From Pseudomonas fluorescens (lineage in GTDB: Bacteria; Pseudomonadota; Gammaproteobacteria; Pseudomonadales; Pseudomonadaceae), in NCBI RefSeq assembly GCF_002837185.1, contig NZ_KZ477985.1, positions 248,001 through 312,000 of the forward strand: a stretch of 64,000 nt of DNA. The letters are read 5' to 3'. Of this stretch, positions 13,447 to 25,945 are shown piece after piece; within the stretch, counting starts at the first letter, position 1, and the number at the start of each line of letters is the position of its first letter. The position numbers and the translations under genes are program-made. The notes under the pieces were generated by a model that ran no database searches, was not told the origin of the DNA, and saw only the letters and a program-made list of their open reading frames with translations.

Positions 13447-14528
13447 TGCTGCTGCTGCTGGCTGAGTATCTGCAACAGTTCCACAAAGGCTTCGCGGTCT
13501 TCCAGTACCTGACCCTGCGCGGGATCCTGGGTGTGCTGACCGCGCTGTGTTTGTCGCTGTTCCTGGGGCCGTGGATGATCCGCACCCTGCAGAACCTGCA
13601 AATTGGTCAATCGGTTCGCAATGACGGCCCGCAGTCGCACCTGTCCAAGTCCGGCACCCCGACCATGGGCGGTGCGTTGATCCTGTCGTCCATCGGCGTG
13701 AGCACCTTGCTCTGGGCTGACCTGCATAACCGCTATGTGTGGGTGGTGCTGCTGGTGACCCTGCTGTTCGGCGCCATCGGCTGGGTGGATGACTACCGTA
13801 AAGTGATCGAGAAAAACTCCAAGGGCCTGCCAAGCCGCTGGAAGTACTTCTGGCAATCGGTATTCGGCCTGGGGGCGGCGATCTTCCTGTACACCACCGC
13901 GCCAAGCGCCGTGGAGACCACCTTGATCATCCCGATGCTCAAGGACGCCAGCATTCCACTGGGCATCGGCTTCGTGGTGCTGACCTATTTCGTGATTGTC
14001 GGCTCCAGCAACGCGGTGAACCTGACCGACGGCCTCGACGGCCTGGCGATCATGCCGACGGTGATGGTGGGCGGTGCCCTCGGCATCTTCTGCTACCTGT
14101 CGGGTAACGTGAAATTCGCGGAATACCTGCTGATTCCCTATGTACCGGGCGCGGGTGAGCTGATCGTATTCTGCGGCGCGCTGATCGGCGCCGGCCTGGG
14201 GTTCCTGTGGTTCAACACCTACCCGGCGCAGGTGTTCATGGGCGACGTCGGCGCTCTGGCGCTGGGCGCGGCACTGGGCACCATCGCGGTGATCGTGCGC
14301 CAGGAAATCGTGCTGTTCATCATGGGCGGTGTGTTCGTGATGGAAACCCTGTCGGTGGTCATCCAGGTGGCTTCCTTCAAGTTGACCGGGCGCCGCGTAT
14401 TTCGCATGGCGCCGATTCACCACCACTTTGAACTCAAGGGCTGGCCCGAGCCACGCGTGATCGTCCGCTTCTGGATCATCACCGTGATTCTGGTACTGGT
14501 CGGCCTTGCCACCCTGAAACTGAGGTAG
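13446..14528 (+). CDS. mraY: phospho-MurNAc-pentapeptide transferase MraY
   Basis: A 360-residue polytopic enzyme that makes lipid I by transferring phospho-MurNAc-pentapeptide to undecaprenyl phosphate. Seen: VDDYRKV with the paired aspartates, [10 protein letters not shown], the Asp-rich GDVGALALG, and [13 protein letters not shown] chose the ATG at 13446, which overlaps the murF stop and gives exactly the usual 360 residues; nine upstream codons are open. About ten membrane segments. Confidence 0.97.
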   Translation: MLLLLAEYLQQFHKGFAVFQYLTLRGILGVLTALCLSLFLGPWMIRTLQNLQIGQSVRNDGPQSHLSKSGTPTMGGALILSSIGVSTLLWADLHNRYVWVVLLVTLLFGAIGWVDDYRKVIEKNSKGLPSRWKYFWQSVFGLGAAIFLYTTAPSAVETTLIIPMLKDASIPLGIGFVVLTYFVIVGSSNAVNLTDGLDGLAIMPTVMVGGALGIFCYLSGNVKFAEYLLIPYVPGAGELIVFCGALIGAGLGFLWFNTYPAQVFMGDVGALALGAALGTIAVIVRQEIVLFIMGGVFVMETLSVVIQVASFKLTGRRVFRMAPIHHHFELKGWPEPRVIVRFWIITVILVLVGLATLKLR

Positions 14529-14534
14529 AAACGA

Positions 14535-15881
14535 GTGTCCCTGATCGCTTCAGACCACTTCCGCATCGTTGTCGGCCTCGGCAAGAGCGGCATGTCCCTG
14601 GTTCGCTTCCTGGCGAACCGGGGCACGTCGTTCGCCGTGGCCGATACGCGGGAAAATCCACCGGAGCTGGTCACGCTGCGCCGTGACTACCCGCACGTGG
14701 AAGTGCGTTGTGGCGAGCTGGATGTCGAATTTCTGTGCCGCGCCGATGAGCTCTACGTGAGCCCCGGCCTGGCATTGGCCACACCGGCCCTGCAAGCCGC
14801 TGCGGCGCGCGGCGTGAAGCTGTCGGGCGATATCGACCTGTTTGCGCGTAACGCCAAGGCGCCGATCGTGGCCATCAGCGGTTCCAACGCGAAAAGCACC
14901 GTGACCACCCTGGTCGGCGAGATGGCGGCGGCTGCCGGCAAGCGCGTGGCGGTGGGCGGCAATCTGGGGATGCCTGCGCTGGACCTGCTCAGCGATGACG
15001 TCGAGCTGTACGTGATGGAGTTGTCGAGCTTCCAGCTGGAAACCACTCACGATCTGGGCGCCGAAGTGGCGACCGTGTTGAACGTCAGCGAAGACCATAT
15101 GGACCGCTACAGTGGTCTGCCGGCTTATCACCTGGCCAAGCACCGGATCTTCCGGGGGGCCAGGCAATTTGTGGTCAACCGCCAGGATGCCCTGAGCCGT
15201 CCACTGATAGGCGAGGGCATGCCGTGCTGGACCTTCGGCCTGGGCAAACCCGACTTCAAGGGTTTCGGCATTCGCGAAGAGAACGGCGAGAAGTACCTGG
15301 CCTTCGAATTCCAGAACCTGATGCCGGTGCGCGAACTGAAAATCCGTGGCGCCCATAACCAATCCAATGCGTTGGCAGCCCTGGCCCTCGGCCACGCGGT
15401 TGGCCTGCCATTCGACGCCATGCTCGCCAGCCTGCGCACGTTCGCCGGCCTTGAGCATCGCTGCCAGTGGGTGCGCGACCTCGATGGCGTCAGCTATTAC
15501 AACGATTCCAAGGCCACCAACGTCGGCGCTGCCCTGGCGGCCATCGAAGGCCTGGGTGCCGATATCGACGGCAAGCTGGTGCTGATTGCCGGTGGCGACG
15601 GCAAGGGTGCCGACTTCAAGGACCTTAAAGGCCCGGTGGCTGCGCATTGCCGCGCCGTGGTGCTGATGGGCCGCGATTCGGACCTGATCGCCGCCGCCCT
15701 GGGTGACGCCGTGCCGCACGTGCGCGCCACTTCCCTGGATGACGCGATTGCCCGGTGCAAGGCCCTGGCCCAGCCGGGTGATGCGGTGCTGCTGTCGCCG
15801 GCCTGCGCCAGTTTCGACATGTTCAAGAACTATGAAGAGCGCGGCCAGCTGTTCGCCCGCGCCGTGGAGGCTTTGGCATGA
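14535..15881 (+). CDS. murD: UDP-MurNAc-L-alanine:D-glutamate ligase MurD
   Basis: A 448-residue Mur ligase that adds D-glutamate. N-terminal Rossmann-like part (VVGLGKSGMSLVRFL), ATP loop ISGSNAKSTVTTL (the usual GTNGKST position reads SNAKST here), then NDSKATN and the C-terminal ligase domain with LSPACASFDMF. GTG start six bases after the mraY stop. Overlaps ftsW by four bases. Confidence 0.96.
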   Translation: MSLIASDHFRIVVGLGKSGMSLVRFLANRGTSFAVADTRENPPELVTLRRDYPHVEVRCGELDVEFLCRADELYVSPGLALATPALQAAAARGVKLSGDIDLFARNAKAPIVAISGSNAKSTVTTLVGEMAAAAGKRVAVGGNLGMPALDLLSDDVELYVMELSSFQLETTHDLGAEVATVLNVSEDHMDRYSGLPAYHLAKHRIFRGARQFVVNRQDALSRPLIGEGMPCWTFGLGKPDFKGFGIREENGEKYLAFEFQNLMPVRELKIRGAHNQSNALAALALGHAVGLPFDAMLASLRTFAGLEHRCQWVRDLDGVSYYNDSKATNVGAALAAIEGLGADIDGKLVLIAGGDGKGADFKDLKGPVAAHCRAVVLMGRDSDLIAAALGDAVPHVRATSLDDAIARCKALAQPGDAVLLSPACASFDMFKNYEERGQLFARAVEALA

Positions 15882-17101
15882 GCCTCAACCTGAAGAACAT
15901 CATCAAGCCGTACCCGTCGCCGATCATCACTGGGCGCGGCATCGACCTTGACTTCCCAATGCTCGCCGGTTGCCTGGCGCTGCTCGGCCTGGGCCTGGTG
16001 ATGATTACCTCGGCGTCTTCCGAAGTGGCCGCCGTGCAGTCGGGCAATACCCTGTACATGATGATCCGTCACCTGGTGTACCTGGTGATCGGCCTCGGCG
16101 CCTGCATCGTCACCATGATGATTCCGATCGCCACCTGGCAGCGCCTGGGTTGGCTGATGCTGATCGGTGCGTTCGGTTTGCTGGTCATGGTGATCCTGCC
16201 CGGCATCGGTCGCGAGGTGAACGGTTCGATGCGCTGGATCGGCTTCGGTGCGTTCAACGTACAGCCGTCGGAAATCGCCAAGGTGTTCGTGGTGATTTAC
16301 CTGGCCGGCTACCTGGTACGCCGTCAGAAAGAAGTGCGCGAAAGCTGGATGGGCTTCTTCAAGCCGTTCATCGTGCTGCTGCCCATGGCCGGCCTGCTGC
16401 TGATGGAGCCCGACTTCGGTGCCACCGTGGTGATGATGGGCGCCGCAGCGGCGATGCTGTTCCTCGGCGGTGTCGGTCTGTTCCGCTTCACCTTGATGGT
16501 GGTGCTGGCTGTCGCGGCCGTGACGATCCTGGTGCAGGCGCAACCCTACCGGATGGCGCGCCTGATTACCTTTACCGACCCGTGGTCCGACCAGTTCGGT
16601 TCCGGCTACCAGTTGACCCAGGCGTTGATCGCTTTCGGGCGCGGCGAGTGGCTGGGCGTGGGCCTGGGCAACAGCGTGCAGAAGCAGTTCTACCTGCCGG
16701 AAGCGCACACCGACTTCGTGTTCTCGGTACTCGCCGAGGAACTGGGCGTGGTCGGTTCGCTGTGCACCGTCGCGCTGTTCGTGTTTGTGTGCGTGCGCGG
16801 CATGTACATCGGCTTGTGGGCCGAGAAAGCCAAACAGTATTTCGCCGCTTATGTGGCGTACGGCTTGTCGTTCCTGTGGATCGGCCAGTTCCTGATCAAT
16901 ATCGGCGTGAATGTCGGCTTGTTGCCGACCAAGGGCCTGACCCTGCCGTTCCTCAGTTACGGCGGCAGTTCGCTGGTGATTTGCTGCGCCTGCCTGGGCT
17001 TGTTGCTGCGCATCGAGTGGGAGAGTCGCACGCACCTGGGCAGCGAAGAGATGGAGTTCAGCGAAAGCGACTTCGCCGAGGAGCCGACTCATGGGCGCTA
17101 A
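15878..17101 (+). CDS. ftsW: septal peptidoglycan polymerase FtsW
   Basis: A 407-residue SEDS-family membrane protein with about ten transmembrane segments. FtsW polymerises lipid II at the septum together with FtsI. Typical segments are GREVNGSMRWI followed by VQPSEIAKVF, the loop EAHTDFVFSVLAEELG, and GLTLPFLSYGGSS. Overlaps murG by eleven bases and murD by four. Confidence 0.97.
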   Translation: MSLNLKNIIKPYPSPIITGRGIDLDFPMLAGCLALLGLGLVMITSASSEVAAVQSGNTLYMMIRHLVYLVIGLGACIVTMMIPIATWQRLGWLMLIGAFGLLVMVILPGIGREVNGSMRWIGFGAFNVQPSEIAKVFVVIYLAGYLVRRQKEVRESWMGFFKPFIVLLPMAGLLLMEPDFGATVVMMGAAAAMLFLGGVGLFRFTLMVVLAVAAVTILVQAQPYRMARLITFTDPWSDQFGSGYQLTQALIAFGRGEWLGVGLGNSVQKQFYLPEAHTDFVFSVLAEELGVVGSLCTVALFVFVCVRGMYIGLWAEKAKQYFAAYVAYGLSFLWIGQFLINIGVNVGLLPTKGLTLPFLSYGGSSLVICCACLGLLLRIEWESRTHLGSEEMEFSESDFAEEPTHGR

Positions 17102-18156
17102 CGTGCTGATCATGGCTGGCGGCACCGGGGGCCATGTGTTCCCGGCCCTGGCCTGCGCGCGCGAATTCCAGAGCCGTGGCTACAGCGTGCACTGGTTGGG
17201 CACGCCGCGCGGTATCGAGAACGAGCTGGTGCCGAATGCCGGTTTGCCGCTGCACCTGATCAACGTCACCGGCTTGCGTGGCAAGGGCAAATTGTCCCTG
17301 CTCAAGGCGCCGTTCGTGTTGCTCAAGGCGGTCATGCAGGCGCGAAAAATCATTCGTCAGTTGAAGCCTGTGTGTGTGCTCGGCTTTGGCGGTTATGTGA
17401 CCGGCCCTGGTGGGGTGGCGGCAAAACTCGCCGGTGTGCCGGTGATCGTGCACGAACAGAACGCCGTCGCCGGTACTGCCAACCGCTTGCTGGTGCCCCT
17501 GGCCGCGCGGGTATGTGAAGCATTCCCGAACACCTTCGCGGCTTCGGACAAACGCCGCACCACCGGCAACCCGGTGCGTGCCGAGCTGTTCATGGACATT
17601 GTTGCCCGTGAGGCGCTGGCCGGGCGCAAGGCACATCTGCTGATCCTCGGTGGAAGCCTGGGCGCCGAGCCACTGAACAAATTGCTGCCCGAAGCCGTTG
17701 CGCAACTCCCTGAAGCGCTGCGCCCGGAAATCTTCCATCAGGCCGGCAAGCACCACGATGAAGTCACCGCCACGCGCTATTGCGAAGCCGGTGTCGAGGC
17801 GAATGTACAGCCCTTCATCAAAGACATGGCCCAAGCCTATGGCTGGGCCGACCTGGTGGTCTGTCGCGCTGGTGCGCTGACCGTCAGTGAACTGGCCGCC
17901 GCCGGTCTGCCGTCGTTGCTGGTGCCTCTGCCCCATGCAATCGACGATCACCAGACCCGCAACGCCGAATATTTGGCCGGGGAGGGCGCTGCCTTCCTGC
18001 TGCCGCAAAGAACGACTGGCGCCGCCGATTTGGCCGCACGCCTGACCGAGGTTTTGATGCAACCGGAACGACTCAATAGCATGGCGAGCACCGCAAGCCG
18101 CCTGGCCAAACCAGACGCAACCCGAAAAGTGGTCGATATCTGCCTGGAGGTGGCCC

Positions 18157-18164
<8 letters not shown>
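17091..18164 (+). CDS. murG: lipid II synthase MurG
   Basis: A 357-residue glycosyltransferase (GT-B fold) that adds GlcNAc to lipid I at the inner face of the membrane. The N-terminal glycine loop [26 protein letters not shown] with the [12 protein letters not shown] motif, and the UDP-GlcNAc-binding [18 protein letters not shown] are visible. It starts inside the end of ftsW. Its end overlaps murC by eight bases. Confidence 0.97.
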
Positions 18165-20555
<2,391 letters not shown>

Positions 20556-20558
20556 GAC

Positions 20559-21428
20559 ATGAAAGGCGCATCGCTTCGTCATCAGCCCCCACAAGCACCG
20601 AGCCGCAAGCCGGTGCCACGGGGTGCCAGCCGCATGGTGGCCAAAGAGCCGATGTCGGCGCGCCTGCCCAAAGCCAACTTTGGTTTCGTCAAAGCGCTGT
20701 TCTGGCCGGTGTTGCTGGTGGTGCTGGGCTTCGGCACCTACGAGGGCGCGCAGCGCCTGTTGCCGTATGCCGACCGGCCGATCACCAAGATCAGCGTGCA
20801 GGGCGACTTGAGCTACATCAGCCAGCAAGCGGTGCAGCAGCGCATCAGCCCGTTCCTGGCGGCGAGCTTCTTCACCATCGACCTGGCCGGCATGCGCGCC
20901 GAGCTGGAACAGATGCCGTGGATCGCCCACGCCGAAGTCCGCCGCGTATGGCCGGACCAGGTGACGATCCGCCTGGAAGAACAACTGCCCGTGGCCCGTT
21001 GGGGCGACGGGGCTCTGTTGAACAACCAGGGCCAGGCGTTTGCGCCGCGTGAAGTGGCGAACTATGAGCACCTGCCGCAGCTGTTCGGGCCGCAGCGGGC
21101 GCAGCAGCAAGTGATGCAGCAGTACCAGGCCTTGAGCCAGATGCTGCGGCCACTGGGCTTCTCCATTGCACGCCTGGAATTGCGTGAGCGGGGCAGCTGG
21201 TTTCTGACGACCGGGGCAGGCAGTTCCGGCCCGGGCATCGAGTTGTTGCTGGGACGCGACCGCTTGGTGGAAAAGATGCGCCGCTTTATTGCCATCTATG
21301 AAAAAACCTTGAAAGAACAGATCACGAACATTGCGAGCGTCGACCTGCGTTACGCCAACGGCCTGGCCGTCGGTTGGCGTGTACCGGCGGCGCCCACGGC
21401 AGCACAACCCGCTGTCGCGAAGAATTAA
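20559..21428 (+). CDS. ftsQ: cell division protein FtsQ
   Basis: A 289-residue bitopic divisome protein. A basic, proline-rich cytosolic tail of about 45 residues is followed by one membrane segment (about 48-66) and a periplasmic POTRA domain starting [14 protein letters not shown]. The beta domain contains [22 protein letters not shown]. FtsQ links early (FtsA/Z) and late (FtsLB, FtsWI) divisome parts. Position between ddlB and ftsA supports the call. Confidence 0.95.
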   Translation: MKGASLRHQPPQAPSRKPVPRGASRMVAKEPMSARLPKANFGFVKALFWPVLLVVLGFGTYEGAQRLLPYADRPITKISVQGDLSYISQQAVQQRISPFLAASFFTIDLAGMRAELEQMPWIAHAEVRRVWPDQVTIRLEEQLPVARWGDGALLNNQGQAFAPREVANYEHLPQLFGPQRAQQQVMQQYQALSQMLRPLGFSIARLELRERGSWFLTTGAGSSGPGIELLLGRDRLVEKMRRFIAIYEKTLKEQITNIASVDLRYANGLAVGWRVPAAPTAAQPAVAKN

Positions 21429-21443
21429 GAAGAGGCAGGACCC

Positions 21444-22706
21444 ATGGCAAACGTGCAAAGCGGCAAAATGATCGTCGGTCTCGATATCGGCACCTCCAAG
21501 GTGGTGGCGCTGGTCGGCGAGGTCGGTGAAGACGGCACGATCGAAATCGTCGGTATTGGCACGCATCCGTCCCGGGGCCTGAAGAAGGGCGTGGTGGTGA
21601 ACATCGAGTCCACCGTGCAATCGATCCAGCGCGCCATCGAAGAAGCGCAGCTGATGGCCGGTTGCCGGATTCACTCGGCGTTCGTCGGCGTGGCCGGCAA
21701 CCATATCCGCAGCCTGAACTCCCACGGCATCGTGGCGATCCGCGACCGTGAGGTCAGCGCGGCCGACCTCGAGCGCGTCCTCGACGCCGCCCAGGCCGTG
21801 GCGATCCCGGCTGACCAGCGCGTGCTGCATACCTTGCCGCAGGACTACGTGATCGATAACCAGGAAGGCGTTCGCGAGCCGCTGGGCATGTCCGGCGTGC
21901 GCCTGGAAGCCAAGGTCCACGTGGTGACCTGCGCCGTCAACGCGGCACAGAACATTGAAAAATGCGTGCGCCGCTGTGGCCTGGAAATCGACGACATCAT
22001 TCTTGAGCAGTTGGCGTCCGCGTATTCGGTACTGACCGACGACGAAAAAGAACTCGGCGTGTGCCTGGTGGACATCGGCGGCGGCACCACCGACATCGCG
22101 ATCTTCACCGAGGGTGCGATCCGTCACACCGCCGTGATCCCGATTGCCGGCGACCAGGTCACCAACGACATCGCCATGGCGTTGCGTACACCGACCCAGT
22201 ACGCCGAAGAAATCAAGATCCGCTACGCCTGCGCCCTGGCCAAGCTGGCTGGTGCCGGTGAAACCATCAAGGTGCCGAGCGTCGGCGACCGTCCACCGCG
22301 CGAACTGTCGCGCCAGGCCCTGGCCGAAGTGGTCGAACCGCGTTACGACGAGCTGTTCACCCTGATCCAGGCCGAGCTGCGCCGCAGCGGCTACGAAGAT
22401 TTGATCCCGGCCGGCATTGTGCTGACCGGTGGTACCTCGAAGATGGAAGGCGCGGTCGAACTGGCCGAGGAAATCTTCCACATGCCGGTGCGCCTGGGCG
22501 TGCCCCATGGTGTCAAGGGCCTGGGCGACGTTGTGCGCAACCCGATTTATTCCACCGGTGTGGGCTTGCTGTTGTACGGGCTGCAAAAGCAGACCGACGG
22601 CATTTCCCTGTCGGGCCCGAGTATCCGCGACAGCTACCGCAGTGATGACGAAGCCAAAGCGCCGTTGTTCGAGCGGCTGCAGGCGTGGGTCAAGGGGAAC
22701 TTCTGA
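21444..22706 (+). CDS. ftsA: cell division protein FtsA
   Basis: A 420-residue actin-like ATPase that anchors FtsZ to the membrane. N-terminal phosphate loop IVGLDIGTSKVVALVGE, DIGGGTTDIAIF, GIVLTGGTSKMEG and a C-terminal amphipathic helix (FERLQAWVKGNF) for membrane binding. Fifteen bases after ftsQ. It is followed by a 187-base gap filled largely by a heptad repeat, then ftsZ. Confidence 0.97.
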   Translation: MANVQSGKMIVGLDIGTSKVVALVGEVGEDGTIEIVGIGTHPSRGLKKGVVVNIESTVQSIQRAIEEAQLMAGCRIHSAFVGVAGNHIRSLNSHGIVAIRDREVSAADLERVLDAAQAVAIPADQRVLHTLPQDYVIDNQEGVREPLGMSGVRLEAKVHVVTCAVNAAQNIEKCVRRCGLEIDDIILEQLASAYSVLTDDEKELGVCLVDIGGGTTDIAIFTEGAIRHTAVIPIAGDQVTNDIAMALRTPTQYAEEIKIRYACALAKLAGAGETIKVPSVGDRPPRELSRQALAEVVEPRYDELFTLIQAELRRSGYEDLIPAGIVLTGGTSKMEGAVELAEEIFHMPVRLGVPHGVKGLGDVVRNPIYSTGVGLLLYGLQKQTDGISLSGPSIRDSYRSDDEAKAPLFERLQAWVKGNF

Positions 22707-22714
22707 CGAAGTTA

Positions 22715-22777
22715 GCTTCAGGCGGCAAGCTTCAGGCTTCAAGCTTCAAGCTTCAAGCTTCAAGCTTCAAGCTTCGA
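22715..22777 (+). repeat. heptad tandem repeat (GCTTCAA)n between ftsA and ftsZ
   Basis: Nine units of seven bases in exact register: GCTTCAG, GCGGCAA, GCTTCAG, five copies of GCTTCAA and GCTTCGA. Degenerate related units (GCTTGCAG, AGCTTGCAACTTGGAGC) continue to about 22845. AAGCTT is self-complementary, so the array can fold on itself. The remaining gap holds the ftsZ ribosome binding site (AGGAGAGG near 22881). Related heptads occur at 36671-36810 and 57686-57740. Confidence 0.9.
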
Positions 22778-22893
22778 GCGGCGAATTTTAGGTTTCAAGT
22801 AACACGCTTCAGGCTTGCAGCTAATAGCTTGCAACTTGGAGCTGCAGTAAAGCAGTAGGCGAAAAAACTAGAGAAAACGAAAGGAGAGGGAAC

Positions 22894-24099
22894 ATGTTTG
22901 AACTCGTAGACAACATCCCCGCTAGCCCGGTTATCAAAGTAATCGGTGTCGGCGGTGGCGGCGGCAACGCTGTCAACCATATGGTCAAGAGCAACATTGA
23001 AGGCGTTGAATTCATCTGCGCCAACACTGATGCCCAGGCGCTGAAAAGCATCGGCGCGCGGACCATCCTGCAATTGGGCACAGCCGTGACCAAGGGCCTC
23101 GGCGCTGGCGCCAATCCGGAAGTCGGCCGTCAAGCTGCCCTGGAAGACCGCGAGCGTATTGCCGAAGTGCTGCAAGGCACCAACATGGTGTTCATCACCA
23201 CCGGCATGGGCGGCGGTACCGGTACCGGTGCAGCGCCGATCATTGCCGAAGTGGCCAAGGAAATGGGGATCCTGACCGTCGCTGTCGTGACCCGTCCGTT
23301 CCCGTTCGAAGGCCGCAAGCGTATGCAGATCGCCGACGAAGGTATCCGTCTGCTGTCTGAAAGCGTCGACTCGTTGATCACCATCCCCAACGAGAAACTG
23401 CTGACCATCCTGGGCAAGGACGCAAGCCTGCTGTCCGCGTTCGCCAAGGCTGACGATGTACTGGCCGGTGCCGTTCGCGGTATCTCCGACATCATCAAGC
23501 GCCCAGGCATGATCAACGTCGACTTTGCCGACGTACGTACCGTCATGAGCGAAATGGGCATGGCGATGATGGGCACCGGCTGCGCCAGCGGTCCGAACCG
23601 TGCACGCGAAGCTACCGAAGCGGCCATCCGCAACCCGCTGCTCGAAGACGTGAACCTGCAGGGTGCACGCGGCATCCTGGTGAATATCACCGCCGGCCCT
23701 GACCTGTCCCTGGGTGAGTACTCCGACGTGGGTAGCATCATCGAAGCCTTCGCTTCCGAGCATGCCATGGTCAAGGTCGGCACCGTTATCGATCCGGACA
23801 TGCGCGACGAGCTGCACGTAACCGTGGTTGCGACCGGGCTGGGTGCGAAAATCGAGAAGCCTGTAAAGGTCATCGACAACACCCTGCACAACAGCCAGGC
23901 CAGCCACGCCAGCCAGTCGACTGCTGCTCCAGCGCCTTCGCGCCAGGAATTGCCGTCGGTGAACTACCGTGACCTGGACCGTCCGACCGTGATGCGCAAC
24001 CAGGCTCAGGCCGGTGCTGCGGCGTCCCGTAGCCCGAATCCGCAAGACGATCTGGACTATCTGGATATCCCGGCATTCCTGCGTCGTCAGGCCGATTAA
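22894..24099 (+). CDS. ftsZ: cell division GTPase FtsZ
   Basis: A 401-residue tubulin-like GTPase that forms the division ring. GTP-binding signature GGGTGTGAAP near residue 107, T7 loop NVDFADVRTVM near 207, a variable linker (about 320-383) and the conserved C-terminal peptide LDIPAFLRRQAD that binds FtsA and ZipA. Strong AGGAGAGG site upstream. Separated from ftsA by the heptad-repeat gap, so extra transcription start sites within ftsA or the gap are possible. Confidence 0.98.
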   Translation: MFELVDNIPASPVIKVIGVGGGGGNAVNHMVKSNIEGVEFICANTDAQALKSIGARTILQLGTAVTKGLGAGANPEVGRQAALEDRERIAEVLQGTNMVFITTGMGGGTGTGAAPIIAEVAKEMGILTVAVVTRPFPFEGRKRMQIADEGIRLLSESVDSLITIPNEKLLTILGKDASLLSAFAKADDVLAGAVRGISDIIKRPGMINVDFADVRTVMSEMGMAMMGTGCASGPNRAREATEAAIRNPLLEDVNLQGARGILVNITAGPDLSLGEYSDVGSIIEAFASEHAMVKVGTVIDPDMRDELHVTVVATGLGAKIEKPVKVIDNTLHNSQASHASQSTAAPAPSRQELPSVNYRDLDRPTVMRNQAQAGAAASRSPNPQDDLDYLDIPAFLRRQAD

Positions 24100-24175
24100 T
24101 GGAATGTATCAGGGCTATGAAGGTGATTGGTGTTCAGCAAAGGTCTGGTCTGCTATTATCGCCAGCCTTTGTTGA

Positions 24176-25123
<948 letters not shown>

Positions 25124-25149
25124 GTAACAACTCTCTTTCTTTAGTTTTT

Positions 25150-25178
25150 AAAGGCTGCCTTCGGGTGGCCTTTTTTTT
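25150..25178 (+). terminator. rho-independent terminator after lpxC
   Basis: Stem AAAGGCTGCC / GGTGGCCTTT around a TTCG loop, followed by eight T residues. It closes the dcw-lpxC transcript. The 290 bases that follow to the next gene are AT-richer; I see no gene or clear promoter in them. Confidence 0.92.
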
Positions 25179-25471
25179 GGCTTGAATCTAACGACCTCGT
25201 GACTGTTCGGCCTGCATGAATATCGGGTCTGGCAATATGGGTGGCCCGGCGAGCAGATCAGTTCCAGAAGGAATGCACAGAATCTTCTTGCAATAGTTAG
25301 TCGGTTTTCTTCACGTCTGAGACCTGAGTAATGTAACAACGTACGTGGTTGGCCGCATGGATGCTCGGATTGAAATTTTTTCGAGTTTCGGAGTAATAGT
25401 TATGTTGATGATTTTTCTGCTGGAAAGAGTGTTCAGTTTGACTTCAACGGCTATGCCCGGAGTGTCCGAAT

Positions 25472-25945
25472 ATGAATAAGGAAGACGGCATTTTACAGGC
25501 GTTTGGGATGATGCTCGGATTACCCGGACTCATGTTTGATACTTCACGTGTTTGTCAGCTGCGCGTGGAGGGTCTCAGATTGGCGCTTTATGATAATCGC
25601 GCCAGAAAGAGTATGACGCTTCTGTGTGAACTCTCGGACCCGTCGAAAAACCGTGCGCAAATCGAAGACTGGCACAAGTTTCTTCTCGAATACCAGTTTA
25701 AGTACTTGCATGAAAACACAGCTGTTATCGGGTTCAGCGCTGCGTCAGAAGCCCTGGTTGCGATGAAGCACATCGCTAACGACGAACTGTCGCTGTCACT
25801 GCTCGGTAGTAACCTGAATGCATTGATTGAATGGGTGCTGGAATGTTTTCACCAGTTTTCCTCGAGATCGCAGCAGGTGCCCGTCAGCTTGCCATCCGTC
25901 GCGCAGACGTCTTTCAACTGCCTGAGCAGAGGTCACTATGCCTAG
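25472..25945 (+). CDS. putative type III secretion chaperone (class I, CesT/Spa15-like)
   Basis: A 157-residue protein of the size and pattern of class I type III secretion chaperones: an N-terminal helix (residues about 5-18), a run of beta strands (LRVEGLRLALYD, KSMTLLCEL, TAVIGFSAASEALVAMKHI) and a C-terminal amphipathic helix (LGSNLNALIEWVLECFHQF). I recognise no strict motif, as expected for these chaperones. The main support is context: its stop overlaps the start of an OspC-like effector by eight bases, and such chaperones are usually encoded beside their effector. GGAGTG lies eight bases before the ATG. Function is inferred. Confidence 0.6.
   Translation: MNKEDGILQAFGMMLGLPGLMFDTSRVCQLRVEGLRLALYDNRARKSMTLLCELSDPSKNRAQIEDWHKFLLEYQFKYLHENTAVIGFSAASEALVAMKHIANDELSLSLLGSNLNALIEWVLECFHQFSSRSQQVPVSLPSVAQTSFNCLSRGHYA

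Noticed and set aside
22715..22845. CRISPR array at the ftsA-ftsZ gap.
   Set aside because: Units are seven bases without spacers and no cas genes are in the window.
25148..25339. A 63-codon minus-strand frame after lpxC.
   Set aside because: It begins without a convincing ribosome binding site and runs through the lpxC terminator.
25180..25470. Possible Hrp box (GGAACC-N15/16-CCAC) before the chaperone-effector pair.
   Set aside because: I searched by eye; the nearest candidate (GAGACC near 25320) has no CCAC partner at the right spacing. A MxiE-type box was not seen either.
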